Below are positions 22,613 to 30,966 of a stretch of 41,314 nt of DNA, piece after piece. Each line of letters begins with the position of its first letter. Within the stretch, counting starts at the first letter, position 1. The stretch is from Duncaniella sp. (lineage in GTDB: Bacteria > Bacteroidota > Bacteroidia > Bacteroidales > Muribaculaceae): contig JAIDJD010000257.1 in NCBI GenBank assembly GCA_029052375.1, forward strand, positions 1 through 41,314, given 5' to 3'. The notes beneath the pieces are model-generated. The model saw only the letters and a list, made by a program, of their open reading frames with translations, did no database searches and was not told the origin of the DNA. A program made the position numbers and the translations under genes.

Positions 22613-23113
22613 ATGAAAACATATAGTTTAGATATCAAAGGATGGCCAATGGTTATTGTCATTGCCGTGTGCCTGATAGTGATGACCTGGGTTTATTTCG
22701 AGGTTGATGCAGGAAGGACCTGGCATTCATTTTTGTCAGTGATAGTTCTGTCGGTTCTCTTGTTGTACCTCGCTTCCGCGCTTTTATTTATGCCTTACAG
22801 CATTTCAGTAGAGGGAGATAAATTGTTTCGCTCATCTCCGGTCTGGACATGGGTGGTGCGTCTTTCCGACATCAAGTCTGTCGCTGCGGTAGATTCAAAT
22901 TCCGATTTTGGCAGATGCAAGCTTGGAAGCTATGGGATGTTGGGTTTTTGGGGCAAGTGGCATTCAGAAAAATTCGGTGACTACACTGCGTTCTATGGCC
23001 GTCCGGACCAATGCTTCTTCGTGAGGCTCAAGAACGGCAAAGGCTATATGTTGGGGTGTAAGGAGAACGAGGCTCTGATGCAAGCCATAAAGGACGCTAT
23101 CGCAGAACAATAA
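22613..23113 (+). CDS. PH-domain (bPH-like) two-helix membrane protein
   Basis: The 166-residue protein has two N-terminal membrane helices (about 12-29 and 40-60). A soluble domain of bacterial pleckstrin-homology type follows, with MPYSISVEGDKLFRSS, the strand VVRLSDIKSVAAV and a GMLGFWGKWHSEKFGDYTAF loop. The GxxGFWGKW...DYTAFYGRPD pattern is familiar from Bacteroidota PH-domain proteins; no function is established. The ATG at 22613 is used because the ATG at 22602 meets an early stop. Composition is intermediate between the AT-rich lipoprotein and the core genes. It is followed within five bases by the right copy of the direct repeat. Confidence 0.82.
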   Translation: MKTYSLDIKGWPMVIVIAVCLIVMTWVYFEVDAGRTWHSFLSVIVLSVLLLYLASALLFMPYSISVEGDKLFRSSPVWTWVVRLSDIKSVAAVDSNSDFGRCKLGSYGMLGFWGKWHSEKFGDYTAFYGRPDQCFFVRLKNGKGYMLGCKENEALMQAIKDAIAEQ

Positions 23114-23117
23114 GTTT

Positions 23118-23160
23118 GAGCGGTGGCCTCAGAATGCCCGTCATCCGGCAGAAGTGAGGG
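23118..23160 (+). repeat. Right copy of 43-bp direct repeat flanking AT-rich island
   Basis: This noncoding remnant matches the 3' end of the 190-residue gene (see 21333-21375), with three substitutions. It starts five bases after the PH-domain gene's stop. The rest of the spacer to 23274 holds a GGGCC-GGA-GGCCC hairpin (23241-23253) and no gene. Confidence 0.8.
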
Positions 23161-23274
23161 CACCACGGAAGGATAAAGAATCACATACCCTCGGTAGGGG
23201 CGCCGGTTGCCATAGCGGCCCCCATACACAATCTATCCAAGGGCCGGAGGCCCTGAGAATTGTAGACATAAGAA

Positions 23275-23311
23275 AACGCGAGGCTGTGTCGTTGTGACAC
23301 AGCCTCGCGTT
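23275..23311 (-). terminator. Intrinsic terminator of the purC-cysS operon
   Basis: Arms 23275-23290 and 23296-23311 form a perfect 16-bp stem (AACGCGAGGCTGTGTC) with a five-base loop. On the minus strand TTCTT follows the stem, 22 bases past the cysS stop. It may also stop the convergent PH-domain transcript. Confidence 0.9.
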
Positions 23312-23333
23312 GCGTTCTTTATGTATCCCGGGC

Positions 23334-24824
23334 TCAGAGGCTCCACTCGGCGCCGTCGCGGGTGTCCTTGACGGTGAAGCCGAGGGCGGCGAGGCGGTCG
23401 CGTATCAGGTCTGAGGTGGCCCAGTCCTTTGCGCTCTTGGCCTTGGCGCGGACGTCGAGCAGGAGGTCTACGGCACCCTCGAAGGGCTTGAGAGCGTCTG
23501 CAGAGCCTTCGGCCCCGCCCATCTCTGTGCGGATGCCGAGGATGTCGACGAGGAAGGTGTCGAAGAGGTCTTTGAGCTCGTCTATCTGCTCCTTGGTGGC
23601 CGTGGCCTTGCCGTCCTTCACCTGGTTGATCAGGCGCAGGGCGTCGAAGAGGACGGCTATCAGCACCGGGGTGTTGAGGTCGTCGTCCATGGCCTCGTAG
23701 CAACGCTCTCTGAGGCCCTCCGTTGAGATTGTCGATGTCTCGGAGGGTGTCAGCTCCCGTAGGCGGCGATAGCCCTCGGTCATGCGTCTGAGGGCAGTCT
23801 CGGCCGACTGCAGGGCTTCGTTGGAGAAGTCGACGGTGCCGCGATAGTGGGCCTGGAGGATGAAGAAGCGGATGGTCATCGGCGAGTAGGCCTGCGAGAG
23901 CAGGGGATGCGAGCCTGTGAAGAACTCATCGAGGGTGATGAAGTTGCCGAGGCTCTTGCCCATCTTCTTGCCGTTGATGGTTATCATGTTGTTGTGCATC
24001 CAGTAGCGCACGGTCTCGTGGCCGTTGCGGGCCACAGACTGGGCTATCTCGCACTCGTGGTGGGGGAACATGAGGTCCATGCCTCCGCCGTGTATGTCGA
24101 ATGTCTCGCCGAGGTATTTCTCGCTCATTGCCGAGCACTCGAGGTGCCATCCGGGAAATCCTTCGCTCCAGGGCGAGGGCCAGTGCATGATATGCTCGGG
24201 CGCGGCTTTCTTCCAGAGGGCGAAGTCGGCAGAGTTGCGCTTCTCGCTCTGGCCGTCCAGGGCGCGGGTGGTGGAGTAGAGCTCGTCGATGTTGCGTCCC
24301 GAGAGCTTGCCGTAGCTGTGGTCTCGGTTGTACTTGGGCACGTCGAAGTAGACCGAGCCCTCCGAGATGTAGGCATATCCGCTCTCGAGTATCTTCTTGA
24401 CATACTCTATCTGCTCTATGATGTGGCCCGAGGCATGGGGCTCGATGGATGGGGGCAGGACGCCGAGGGCCTCCATGGCCTTGTGGTAGCGCAGCAGGTA
24501 GTGCTGCACCACCTCCATGGGCTCAAGCTGTTCGAGGCGGGCTTTCTTGGCTATCTTGTCCTCGCCCTCGTCGGCGTCGTGCTCGAGGTGGCCTACGTCG
24601 GTGATGTTGCGGACATAGCGCACCTTGTAGCCCAGATGGGTGAGGTAGCGGTAGACGATGTCGAAGGTGATGGCCGGACGTGCGTGTCCCAGGTGGCCGT
24701 CGCCATAGACAGTGGGCCCGCAGACATACATACCCACGCGCCCTTCGTGTATGGGCTTGAAGGTCTGTTTTGTGCGCGAGAGGGTGTTGTAGATGGTCAG
24801 GTTGTTGGGTCGGATGTCAGCCAT
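23334..24824 (-). CDS. cysS: Cysteinyl-tRNA synthetase
   Basis: CysS charges tRNA-Cys with cysteine using ATP. The 496-residue class I synthetase shows the HIGH motif as HLGHAR (about residues 44-49), preceded by the zinc-site cysteine in YVCGPTVYG. The further zinc ligands lie in GWHLECSAM and FPHHECE. The signature loop is KMGKSLGNF, with Gly where most enzymes have Ser in KMSKS. A C-terminal helical DALR-like/anticodon-binding part ends DRLAALGFTVKDTRDGAEWSL. It is the last gene of a minus-strand operon, 42 bases after the DUF3467 gene, with a strong terminator behind. Confidence 0.97.
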   Translation of the reverse strand: MADIRPNNLTIYNTLSRTKQTFKPIHEGRVGMYVCGPTVYGDGHLGHARPAITFDIVYRYLTHLGYKVRYVRNITDVGHLEHDADEGEDKIAKKARLEQLEPMEVVQHYLLRYHKAMEALGVLPPSIEPHASGHIIEQIEYVKKILESGYAYISEGSVYFDVPKYNRDHSYGKLSGRNIDELYSTTRALDGQSEKRNSADFALWKKAAPEHIMHWPSPWSEGFPGWHLECSAMSEKYLGETFDIHGGGMDLMFPHHECEIAQSVARNGHETVRYWMHNNMITINGKKMGKSLGNFITLDEFFTGSHPLLSQAYSPMTIRFFILQAHYRGTVDFSNEALQSAETALRRMTEGYRRLRELTPSETSTISTEGLRERCYEAMDDDLNTPVLIAVLFDALRLINQVKDGKATATKEQIDELKDLFDTFLVDILGIRTEMGGAEGSADALKPFEGAVDLLLDVRAKAKSAKDWATSDLIRDRLAALGFTVKDTRDGAEWSL

Positions 24825-24866
24825 GACGTTTCAGTGTGGTAGGGTGTGTGCGGAGTGTGGCCGGGC

Positions 24867-25187
24867 TCAGGCCTTGCCGCCGGTGATGAAGGGATTGTGG
24901 ATCTCGCCCTGGCCGCCGTTGTTGACGGGACGCTTGGGACGTATCTCGCCGAAGGTGGCCTCGTACTTCTTGACGTTCTCGATGAGGGCGGCCATGAGGT
25001 TTTTGGCGTTCTCGGGGCTCATGATGATGCGGCTCTGCACCTTGGCCTGGGGCATATTGGGGGCCATGGTGATGAAGTCTACGAAGAATTCGTTGGGGCC
25101 GTGGGTGATGACGGCGAGGTTGCTGTAGATGCCTTTGGCCACCTCGGGGCTGAGTTCTATCTTGATTTCGTTCTGTTCGTTTGCCAT
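24867..25187 (-). CDS. DUF3467 protein
   Basis: The 106-residue protein matches the DUF3467 pattern: IELSPEVAKGIYSNLAVITH, then EFFVDFITMAPNMPQAKVQSRIIMSPENAK and an amphipathic helix. The domain is widespread and short; its function is not established. There is no signal peptide, so it is cytoplasmic. The gene follows ubiE after a 190-base repeat spacer and precedes cysS. The last residues (PVNNGGQGEIHNPFITGGKA) look flexible. Confidence 0.88.
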   Translation of the reverse strand: MANEQNEIKIELSPEVAKGIYSNLAVITHGPNEFFVDFITMAPNMPQAKVQSRIIMSPENAKNLMAALIENVKKYEATFGEIRPKRPVNNGGQGEIHNPFITGGKA

Positions 25188-25197
25188 AATTGTAGGT

Positions 25198-25274
25198 TTG
25201 GGGTTTAAGGAGCTTCGCTCTTGGGGGGTGTTGGGTTTAGGGTTTAGGAGCTTCGCTCTGGGGTTTAAAGTTTA
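25198..25274 (-). repeat. Degenerate CTAAACTTTAAACC array before DUF3467
   Basis: Read on the minus strand (gene sense) it starts CTAAACTTTAAACCCCAGAG, then CGAAGCTCCTAAACCC, then a second AGAGCGAAGCTCC, ending about ten bases before the ATG at 25187. Orientation and position relative to the next start codon match the plus-strand arrays at 17031 and 18170. Confidence 0.7.
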
Positions 25275-25320
25275 GTAAGGCCGCAGGGCGTCCTGCGGGA
25301 TTTAATCAGTCTCAGAGGAG

Positions 25321-25387
25321 TTATTGGTCTTATTAGTCCAATCAGACTTATAATTCTCAATTCTCCATTTTCAATTCTCAATTCTCC
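25321..25387 (-). repeat. GAATTGAGAAT block supplying the ubiE stop codon, plus TAATAAGACC module
   Basis: In gene sense, ubiE ends GCG-GAG-AAT-TGA inside GAGAATTGAGAATTGAAAAT. A module reading ATAAGTCTGATTGGACTAAT then AAGACCAATAA follows, closely resembling 16964-16993 behind the TolC gene. A GC hairpin (CCCGCAGGACGCCCTGCGG, 25280-25298) then precedes the CTAAACTTTAAACC array. Confidence 0.7.
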
Positions 25388-26124
25388 GCCGTGTATATCA
25401 TGCAGGCGCCGAGGCAGAGCGAGATATAACGGGCGTTCTTGAATCCGGCCTGCTCCATCAGGCGTGTCATCTCCGTGCGCTGGGGGACGGCGGCTATCGA
25501 CTCGGGCAGGTAGGAGTAGGCGCGGACATCCTTGGAGACCATCCTCCCGAGCGTGGGTATCACGGCGCGGGTATAGATGTTGTAGAACGGCTTCACAAGG
25601 GGCGAGGATGGAGTGGAGAGCTCGAGTATCACCACGCGTCCGCCGGGCCTCAGGACACGCCTCATGGAGCGCAGGCCGCGGGGGATGTCGGCGAAGTTGC
25701 GCACACCGTAGGCGCATATCACGCCGTCAAAACTCGCGTCCGGCAGGTCGAGGTCGAGACAGTCGCCCTGGCGGAGGGTGATCTCGACCCCCTCGGGCAG
25801 GCGGGTCTCGGCTATCTTGCGGCGCCCCACGGCGAGCATCCCCTCGGAGAGGTCTATGCCGGTGATGGAGGGCGTGCGGTTTTCGGCGGCGAGCTTTAGA
25901 GCTATGTCGCCCGTGCCCGTGGCTATGTCGAGCACGCGCCCGTAGCTCGTGGCCGGGCCGAGGAGCCTGACGGCCCGGCGGCGCCACGAGTGATCCATCC
26001 CGAGGGTCATGCAGCGGTTCATGAAGTCGTAGGCCGGAGCGATGGCGTCAAACATTTCGCGCACCTGTCCGGTCTTGTCGGCCTCGGGGCCGCCGCCGTA
26101 GGGGGTGATTTTCTCTACTTCCAC
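25378..26124 (-). CDS. menG: Demethylmenaquinone methyltransferase (UbiE/MenG)
   Basis: This enzyme methylates demethylmenaquinone to menaquinone with SAM, the last step of the pathway. The 248 residues carry family signatures: VREMFDAIAPAYDFMNRCMTLG (about 22-43), SAM motif DIATGTGDIALKL (about 66-78), GIDLSEGMLAVGRRK, and YGVRNFADIPRGLRSMRRVLRPGG. The start appears to be GTG at 26124, since no ATG lies in frame upstream before the purC stop and later ATGs would cut the first motif. It lies 25 bases after purC. The last residues and stop codon come from the AT-rich repeat. Confidence 0.95.
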   Translation of the reverse strand: MEVEKITPYGGGPEADKTGQVREMFDAIAPAYDFMNRCMTLGMDHSWRRRAVRLLGPATSYGRVLDIATGTGDIALKLAAENRTPSITGIDLSEGMLAVGRRKIAETRLPEGVEITLRQGDCLDLDLPDASFDGVICAYGVRNFADIPRGLRSMRRVLRPGGRVVILELSTPSSPLVKPFYNIYTRAVIPTLGRMVSKDVRAYSYLPESIAAVPQRTEMTRLMEQAGFKNARYISLCLGACMIYTAEN

Positions 26125-26149
26125 TTGAGAATACAGAGGGGGTCGGGTA

Positions 26150-27097
26150 TCAGAGGCTGCCGAGGCAGTCGAGTACGTTCTTGGCTATGCGGTCCTGAAG
26201 ATTGGTCTCGGGAGCCTTCTCGAACTTGAGGCCGGTGATGTGCTCGTAGAGCTCGATGTAGCGCTCGGACACCTCGTCGCAGAACTGATCTGTCATCTCG
26301 GGCACCTGCTGTCCCTCCTTGCCCATGAAGCCGTGGGCCATGAGCCACTCGCGCACGAACTCCTTGGAGAGCTGGCGCTGGGGCTCGCCGTTGCGGAGGC
26401 GCTCCTCATAGCCGTCGGCGTAGAAGTAGCGCGACGAGTCGGGGGTGTGGATCTCGTCGATGAGTATCACCTTGCCGTCATAGAGGCCAAACTCATACTT
26501 GGTGTCCACGAGGATGAGGCCCTTCTCGGCGGCCATCTCCGAGCCCTTCTTGAAGAGGGCGCGGGTGTATGCGGCCATCGTGTCGAACTGCTCTTCGGTG
26601 ACGATGCCCTGGGCTATTGCGTCCTCGCGCGATATATCCTCGTCGTGGCCGGCGTCGGCCTTGGTGGTGGGGGTGATGATGGGTTCGGGGAAGCGCTGGT
26701 TCTCTACCATGCCCTCGGGGAGCCTGACGCCGCAGATCTCGCGGACGCCGTTCTTGTAGGCGCGCCATGCGCTGCCGGCCAGGTAGCCGCGGATTATCAT
26801 CTCGAGGCGCAGGCCCTCGCACTTGCGGCCGACGGTCACCATGGGGTCGGGCACGGCTATCTTCCAGTTGGGCACGAGGTCGGCGGTGGCGTCGAGCATC
26901 GAGGCGGCTATCTGGTTGAGCGCCTGTCCCTTGTAGGGTATGCCCTTGGGGAGGATGACGTCAAAGGCCGAGATGCGGTCTGTGGCCACCATCACGAGCA
27001 GGTCGTCTCCGATGGTATAGACGTCGCGCACCTTGCCGTGGTAGACTGCGGTCTGGTTGGGAAAGTTGAAATCGGTATTGGTCAGTGTTGTTGACAT
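26150..27097 (-). CDS. purC: Phosphoribosylaminoimidazole-succinocarboxamide (SAICAR) synthase
   Basis: PurC condenses CAIR with aspartate using ATP in purine synthesis. The 315 residues contain GKVRDVYTIGDDLLVMVATD (about 22-41; nucleotide-binding start), DRISAFDVILPKGIPYKG, MIIRGYLAGSAWRAYK, and the substrate motif LVDTKYEFGLYDGKVILIDE. The GHDEDISREDAIAQG insert and length fit the longer, eukaryote-like PurC form. The ATG at 27097 (MSTTLTNTDFNFPNQT) was chosen over a longer frame that runs through the promoter region. It is first in an operon with ubiE, DUF3467 and cysS. Confidence 0.97.
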   Translation of the reverse strand: MSTTLTNTDFNFPNQTAVYHGKVRDVYTIGDDLLVMVATDRISAFDVILPKGIPYKGQALNQIAASMLDATADLVPNWKIAVPDPMVTVGRKCEGLRLEMIIRGYLAGSAWRAYKNGVREICGVRLPEGMVENQRFPEPIITPTTKADAGHDEDISREDAIAQGIVTEEQFDTMAAYTRALFKKGSEMAAEKGLILVDTKYEFGLYDGKVILIDEIHTPDSSRYFYADGYEERLRNGEPQRQLSKEFVREWLMAHGFMGKEGQQVPEMTDQFCDEVSERYIELYEHITGLKFEKAPETNLQDRIAKNVLDCLGSL

Positions 27098-27160
27098 AAC
27101 GGTATGGAGTTTGATTTCTTGCTTTAGGGGGAGGCCCGTGCGCAAGGCGCGGACCCGGTG

Positions 27161-27193
27161 CAAATTTACGGAATTCTCCCGAAATAGCGAAAA
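27161..27193 (-). promoter_or_regulatory. Promoter of the purC operon
   Basis: On the minus strand TAAATTTG (27161-27168) is a full TAnnTTTG match with TTTTCG (27188-27193) about 20 bases upstream. The leader to ATG 27097 is about 60 bases. Confidence 0.65.
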
Positions 27194-27198
27194 AACTT

Positions 27199-27229
27199 TT
27201 TGACGTTCTGAGTAAATTTGCTATTTTTG
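27199..27229 (+). promoter_or_regulatory. Promoter of dnaX
   Basis: TTTG (27199-27202), 19 bases, TATTTTTG (27222-27229): near-perfect Bacteroidota promoter. Its -33 box lies only six bases from the -33 box of the divergent purC promoter. Confidence 0.8.
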
Positions 27230-27259
27230 CATTTATAACAATACCTACCCATAGATTTA

Positions 27260-29113
27260 ATGGAGCAATACATAGTATCGGCCAGGAAATACCGACCGTC
27301 GACCTTTGCGAGTGTCGTGGGCCAGCGCGCGCTGACCTCGACGCTCAAGAATGCCGTGGCTACGGGACGTCTGGCCCACAGCTACCTCTTCTGCGGAGGG
27401 CGCGGCGTAGGCAAGACGTCATGTGCCCGCATCTTCGCCAAGACCATCAACTGCGAAAACCAGACCCCGGAGGGAGAGGCGTGCAACGAGTGTGCCTCGT
27501 GCCGCCAGTTCAACGAGGGCCGCTCGATGAATATCATAGAGCTCGACGCCGCCAGCAACAACAGCGTGGACGATATCCGCGCCCTTGTCGAGCAGGTGCA
27601 GACTCCTCCCTCTGCCGGACGCTACCGCGTCTTCATAGTCGACGAGGTGCATATGCTCTCGTCGGCGGCTTTCAACGCATTCCTCAAGACACTCGAGGAG
27701 CCGCCCTCCTACGTGGTCTTCATTCTCGCCACCACGGAGAAGCACAAGATAATCCCCACCATCCTCTCGCGATGCCAGATATATGACTTCAGCCGCATAA
27801 CGGTGTCCGACATGGTGGACCATCTGGCTTACGTGGCCTCGAGCGAGGGTATAACAGCCGACCGCGCGGCCCTCGGCGTCATAGCCCGCAAGGCCGACGG
27901 CGCCATGCGCGACGCTCTCTCGATATTCGACCAGGTGGCGGCCTCCTCGCGCGGCAACATCACCTACCAGTCGGCCATCGACAACCTCAACATACTCGAC
28001 GCGGAGTATTACGGGCGTCTGCTCGACTGCTTTCTCGGCGGCAGGGTGCTCGAGTCGTGGCTCATCTATAAGGAAATCCGAGACCGGGGCTTCGACTCGC
28101 ACTTCCTGCTGACGGGGCTTGCCGACTATCTGCGCGACCTCATGGTGTCTCTCTCGCCCGCCACGGCGGTGCTGCTCGAGGCCGACGACGAGGTGCGCGA
28201 TGCCATGATGAAGACCGCCTCGAAGTGTCATCCCGAGTTTCTCTACAAGGCTCTCAATCTGCTCAACGACGCGGACATCAACTGGCGCGCGGCTTCGAAC
28301 AAACAGTTTCTGCTCGAGCTGACGCTGGCCAAGATATGCCAATTGTCCGGCCCCTCTCCAAGTGAAGGCGACGCGGGAGAGGGGCGGCTGAAGCCTATAC
28401 CGAGGACAGAGTCCGAGGAGGTTTCGAGCGCCGCCGGTGGCGAGGCAAGAGCGGCGGCCCAGGCCGTCAGCCCTGCCGTCTCCACACCAGCATCTGTGAG
28501 TCCGCAGCCGCAGGCGCCCCCGCGTCCCGTGGCGCAGGCCTATGCGGAGCCGTCCCCGCAGACCGCTCCGCAGATAGCGTCCGACGTGCCCCCGCCTCCG
28601 GTGACGCGCCCCGTCGGAGCCTCTGCCGGACGCATCATCAGCAACGGCCCCTCGGGGCTGACGCGAGGCACTATCTCTATCAACCGCCACAACTCCGTCC
28701 AGCAGGCGCAGGCGCAGACCCAGCAGGCCGCTCAGCCCGCGGCCGAGCGCAGGAACAGCTTCTCCATCGAGCAGCTGCAGGCCGCGTGGCAGGGATTCAT
28801 GAATGCCAATCCCACGCGCCACATCCTGGTCAACACGATGAGGGCATCCTTTCCTGTCCTTGTCGAGGGGACTCGCTACAAGGTGATGATCGAGAATGAG
28901 AAGCAGCGCGAAGAGCTGGCCGAGGCCATGCCCGAGCTGCTGAGATTTGTGCGCGATGCGCTCTCAAACGATTTCTTCACTGTGGAGACAGAGCTCAACC
29001 GGGGCGAGGCATCGCCCCACACCTGGAACGAACGCCAGGTGCTCGAGCATATGGCCGAGGCCAATCCTGCATTCAGCGACTTCATTCAGCAGTTCGGTCT
29101 CTCGCTGATGTGA
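27260..29113 (+). CDS. dnaX: DNA polymerase III subunit gamma/tau
   Basis: DnaX is the ATPase of the clamp loader, placing the beta clamp on DNA. The 617 residues begin with the AAA+ module: Walker A GGRGVGKT (46-53), zinc-binding cysteines 65, 75, 78 and 81, Walker B DEVHMLS (from 128), and LKTLEEPPSYVVFILATTE. The oligomerisation domain follows (about 180-365). A long Pro/Ala/Gln-rich linker (about 370-505) then leads to a tau-like C-terminal domain. No A-rich slippery sequence for a short gamma product was seen. It is a single gene with its own promoter, ending 20 bases from convergent uvrC. Confidence 0.96.
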   Translation: MEQYIVSARKYRPSTFASVVGQRALTSTLKNAVATGRLAHSYLFCGGRGVGKTSCARIFAKTINCENQTPEGEACNECASCRQFNEGRSMNIIELDAASNNSVDDIRALVEQVQTPPSAGRYRVFIVDEVHMLSSAAFNAFLKTLEEPPSYVVFILATTEKHKIIPTILSRCQIYDFSRITVSDMVDHLAYVASSEGITADRAALGVIARKADGAMRDALSIFDQVAASSRGNITYQSAIDNLNILDAEYYGRLLDCFLGGRVLESWLIYKEIRDRGFDSHFLLTGLADYLRDLMVSLSPATAVLLEADDEVRDAMMKTASKCHPEFLYKALNLLNDADINWRAASNKQFLLELTLAKICQLSGPSPSEGDAGEGRLKPIPRTESEEVSSAAGGEARAAAQAVSPAVSTPASVSPQPQAPPRPVAQAYAEPSPQTAPQIASDVPPPPVTRPVGASAGRIISNGPSGLTRGTISINRHNSVQQAQAQTQQAAQPAAERRNSFSIEQLQAAWQGFMNANPTRHILVNTMRASFPVLVEGTRYKVMIENEKQREELAEAMPELLRFVRDALSNDFFTVETELNRGEASPHTWNERQVLEHMAEANPAFSDFIQQFGLSLM

Positions 29114-29133
29114 CACCGGGCCGCCCCCGCGGC

Positions 29134-30966
29134 TCACGTCGGGAGGCTCTGGTCCTCTCCTTCGGGATGGAGAGCAGAATATATTATCGAGGCCTTTGCA
29201 GGCCCTACGACCTCGGCTATTGAGTCGAGGTCGCTTTCTTTTATCCTCTTGAGGCTTTTGAAGTGTGACAGCAGGGCTGTGCGTGTCTTCTCGCCGATGC
29301 CCTTTATGGAGTCGAGGGCAGAGACGGTCTGTCCCTTGGAGCGGCGGTTGCGGTGGTGTGTGATGCCGAAGCGGTGTGCCTCGTCGCGCAGGTGCTGCAC
29401 CACCCGCAGGGTCTCTGAATTCTTGTCTATATAGAGCGGGATTGAGTCGCCGGGGAAGTATATCTCCTCAAGTCTCTTGGCGATGCCCACGACGGCTATT
29501 GTCCCCCTGAGGCCCATCTCGTCGAGCGCCTCGACGGCGGCCGAGAGCTGTCCCTTGCCGCCGTCGACCACCACGAGCTGGGGCAGTTCCTGCCCTTCGT
29601 TCATGAGGCGTGTGTAGCGGCGTGTCAGCACCTCCTTCATCGAGGCGAAGTCGTCCGGGCCGACGACTGTCTTGATGTTGAAGTGGCGGTAGTCCTTCTT
29701 GGATGGCCTGGCGTTGCGGAACACCACGCACGACGCGACGGGGTTTGTCCCCTGTATGTTCGAGTTGTCGAAACACTCGATGTGTGTCGGGAGTTCTGAG
29801 AGTTGGAAGTCGCTCCTGATGCGCTCCAGTATTCGGTTGGTGTTCGCCTCGGGGTCGCGCTTCTCGAGGGTCTTGATTTTGTCTATGCGGTGCTGCCGGG
29901 CGTTGCGCTCCGACACCTCGAGCAGCTTGGCCTTGTCGCCGCGCCTGGGGATGGTGAAGGTGGCGCCCTCGGGCAGCACGTCCGGCTCCTGGGCCACTAC
30001 CACCTCCCTGTATTCGACGCCGAAGCGCTCGGCTATCTCGCGCATGGCGTATGAGAGCACCTCGGCTGGGCCCTCTTCCATCTGGCGCCGGTATTCGAGC
30101 GTGAAGCTCTTGACGACGGCGCCGTTGCGGACGTGCATATAGTTGACGTAGACGTCGGCGTCTTCGCTGTATATCCCGAAGACGTCGACATCCTCTATGG
30201 TCTGCGATACGATGACGCTCTTGGCCCGGTAGCGGCTGATGAGGTCATATTGTATCTTGAGTTCCTGAGCCTCCTCGAAGCGCATATCTTCGGCCAGGCG
30301 CCCCATCTCTGTGCGCAGGTGCGAGAGAAGCTCGGAGGTGTCGCCGCGCAGTATTGCGCGGATGCGGTCTATGTCGCGGTTGTATTCCTCGGCCGGGACA
30401 AGTCCGCGGCACGGGCCCTTGCATCGCTTGAGGTGATAGTCGAGACAGAGCCTGGCGTTGCCGCGCGCGATGGTCTGCGGGGTTATCGGTGTGCGGCACG
30501 AGCGTATCGGGTAGAGCCGGCGTATCAGTTCGAGTGTGGCCTTGGCGGCTCCGGTGTCGGAGTACGGGCCGTAGTATCTCGAGCCGTCCTTGATGCGCTC
30601 GCGCGTCATGAACACGCGCGGATACATCTCGTTGGTGACCACTATCCAGGGATACGACTTGTCGTCCTTGAGTAGGACGTTGTAGCGGGGCTGGTGTTCC
30701 TTGATCATGGACGCCTCGAGGTTGAGCGCGTCCTGTTCGGTGGGCACCACTATGTAGGACATATCGGCTATGGCGCGCACCAGAAGGTTGGTGCGCAGCA
30801 CGTCGTGTGTGCGGTTGAAGTAAGAGCTGACACGGCGCTTGAGGTTCTTGGCCTTGCCTACATAAATCACCGTACCCTCGGAGTCGTAGTATGTGTAGAC
30901 TCCGGGGGTAGGCGGCAGAATTGATATTTTCTCTTCGAGAGCTTTGGACTTGCGGTGCTTCGGCAT
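29134..30966 (-). CDS. uvrC: UvrABC system protein C (excinuclease)
   Basis: UvrC makes both incisions around a UvrB-marked lesion in nucleotide excision repair. The 610 residues show the GIY-YIG nuclease (PGVYTYYDSEGTVIYVGKAK, about 21-40), a UvrB-binding UVR motif (AEDMRFEEAQELKIQYDLI), and the RNase H-like 5' nuclease domain (ECFDNSNIQGTNPVAS; VVDGGKGQLSAA). A C-terminal helix-hairpin-helix (IKGIGEKTRTALLSHFKSL) closes it. The ATG at 30966 was chosen over the TTG at 30969 because it overlaps the apt stop codon by one base (TGATG). It is the last gene of the ybeY-mnmG-apt-uvrC run; no terminator was seen before convergent dnaX. Confidence 0.97.
   Translation of the reverse strand: MPKHRKSKALEEKISILPPTPGVYTYYDSEGTVIYVGKAKNLKRRVSSYFNRTHDVLRTNLLVRAIADMSYIVVPTEQDALNLEASMIKEHQPRYNVLLKDDKSYPWIVVTNEMYPRVFMTRERIKDGSRYYGPYSDTGAAKATLELIRRLYPIRSCRTPITPQTIARGNARLCLDYHLKRCKGPCRGLVPAEEYNRDIDRIRAILRGDTSELLSHLRTEMGRLAEDMRFEEAQELKIQYDLISRYRAKSVIVSQTIEDVDVFGIYSEDADVYVNYMHVRNGAVVKSFTLEYRRQMEEGPAEVLSYAMREIAERFGVEYREVVVAQEPDVLPEGATFTIPRRGDKAKLLEVSERNARQHRIDKIKTLEKRDPEANTNRILERIRSDFQLSELPTHIECFDNSNIQGTNPVASCVVFRNARPSKKDYRHFNIKTVVGPDDFASMKEVLTRRYTRLMNEGQELPQLVVVDGGKGQLSAAVEALDEMGLRGTIAVVGIAKRLEEIYFPGDSIPLYIDKNSETLRVVQHLRDEAHRFGITHHRNRRSKGQTVSALDSIKGIGEKTRTALLSHFKSLKRIKESDLDSIAEVVGPAKASIIYSALHPEGEDQSLPT

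Noticed and set aside
27419..28822. Minus-strand open frame of 467 codons inside dnaX
   Set aside because: Shadow of dnaX with no recognisable domain.
27260..29113. Programmed frameshift producing a short gamma form in dnaX
   Set aside because: No A-AAA-AAG-like slippery heptamer was found in the linker region.
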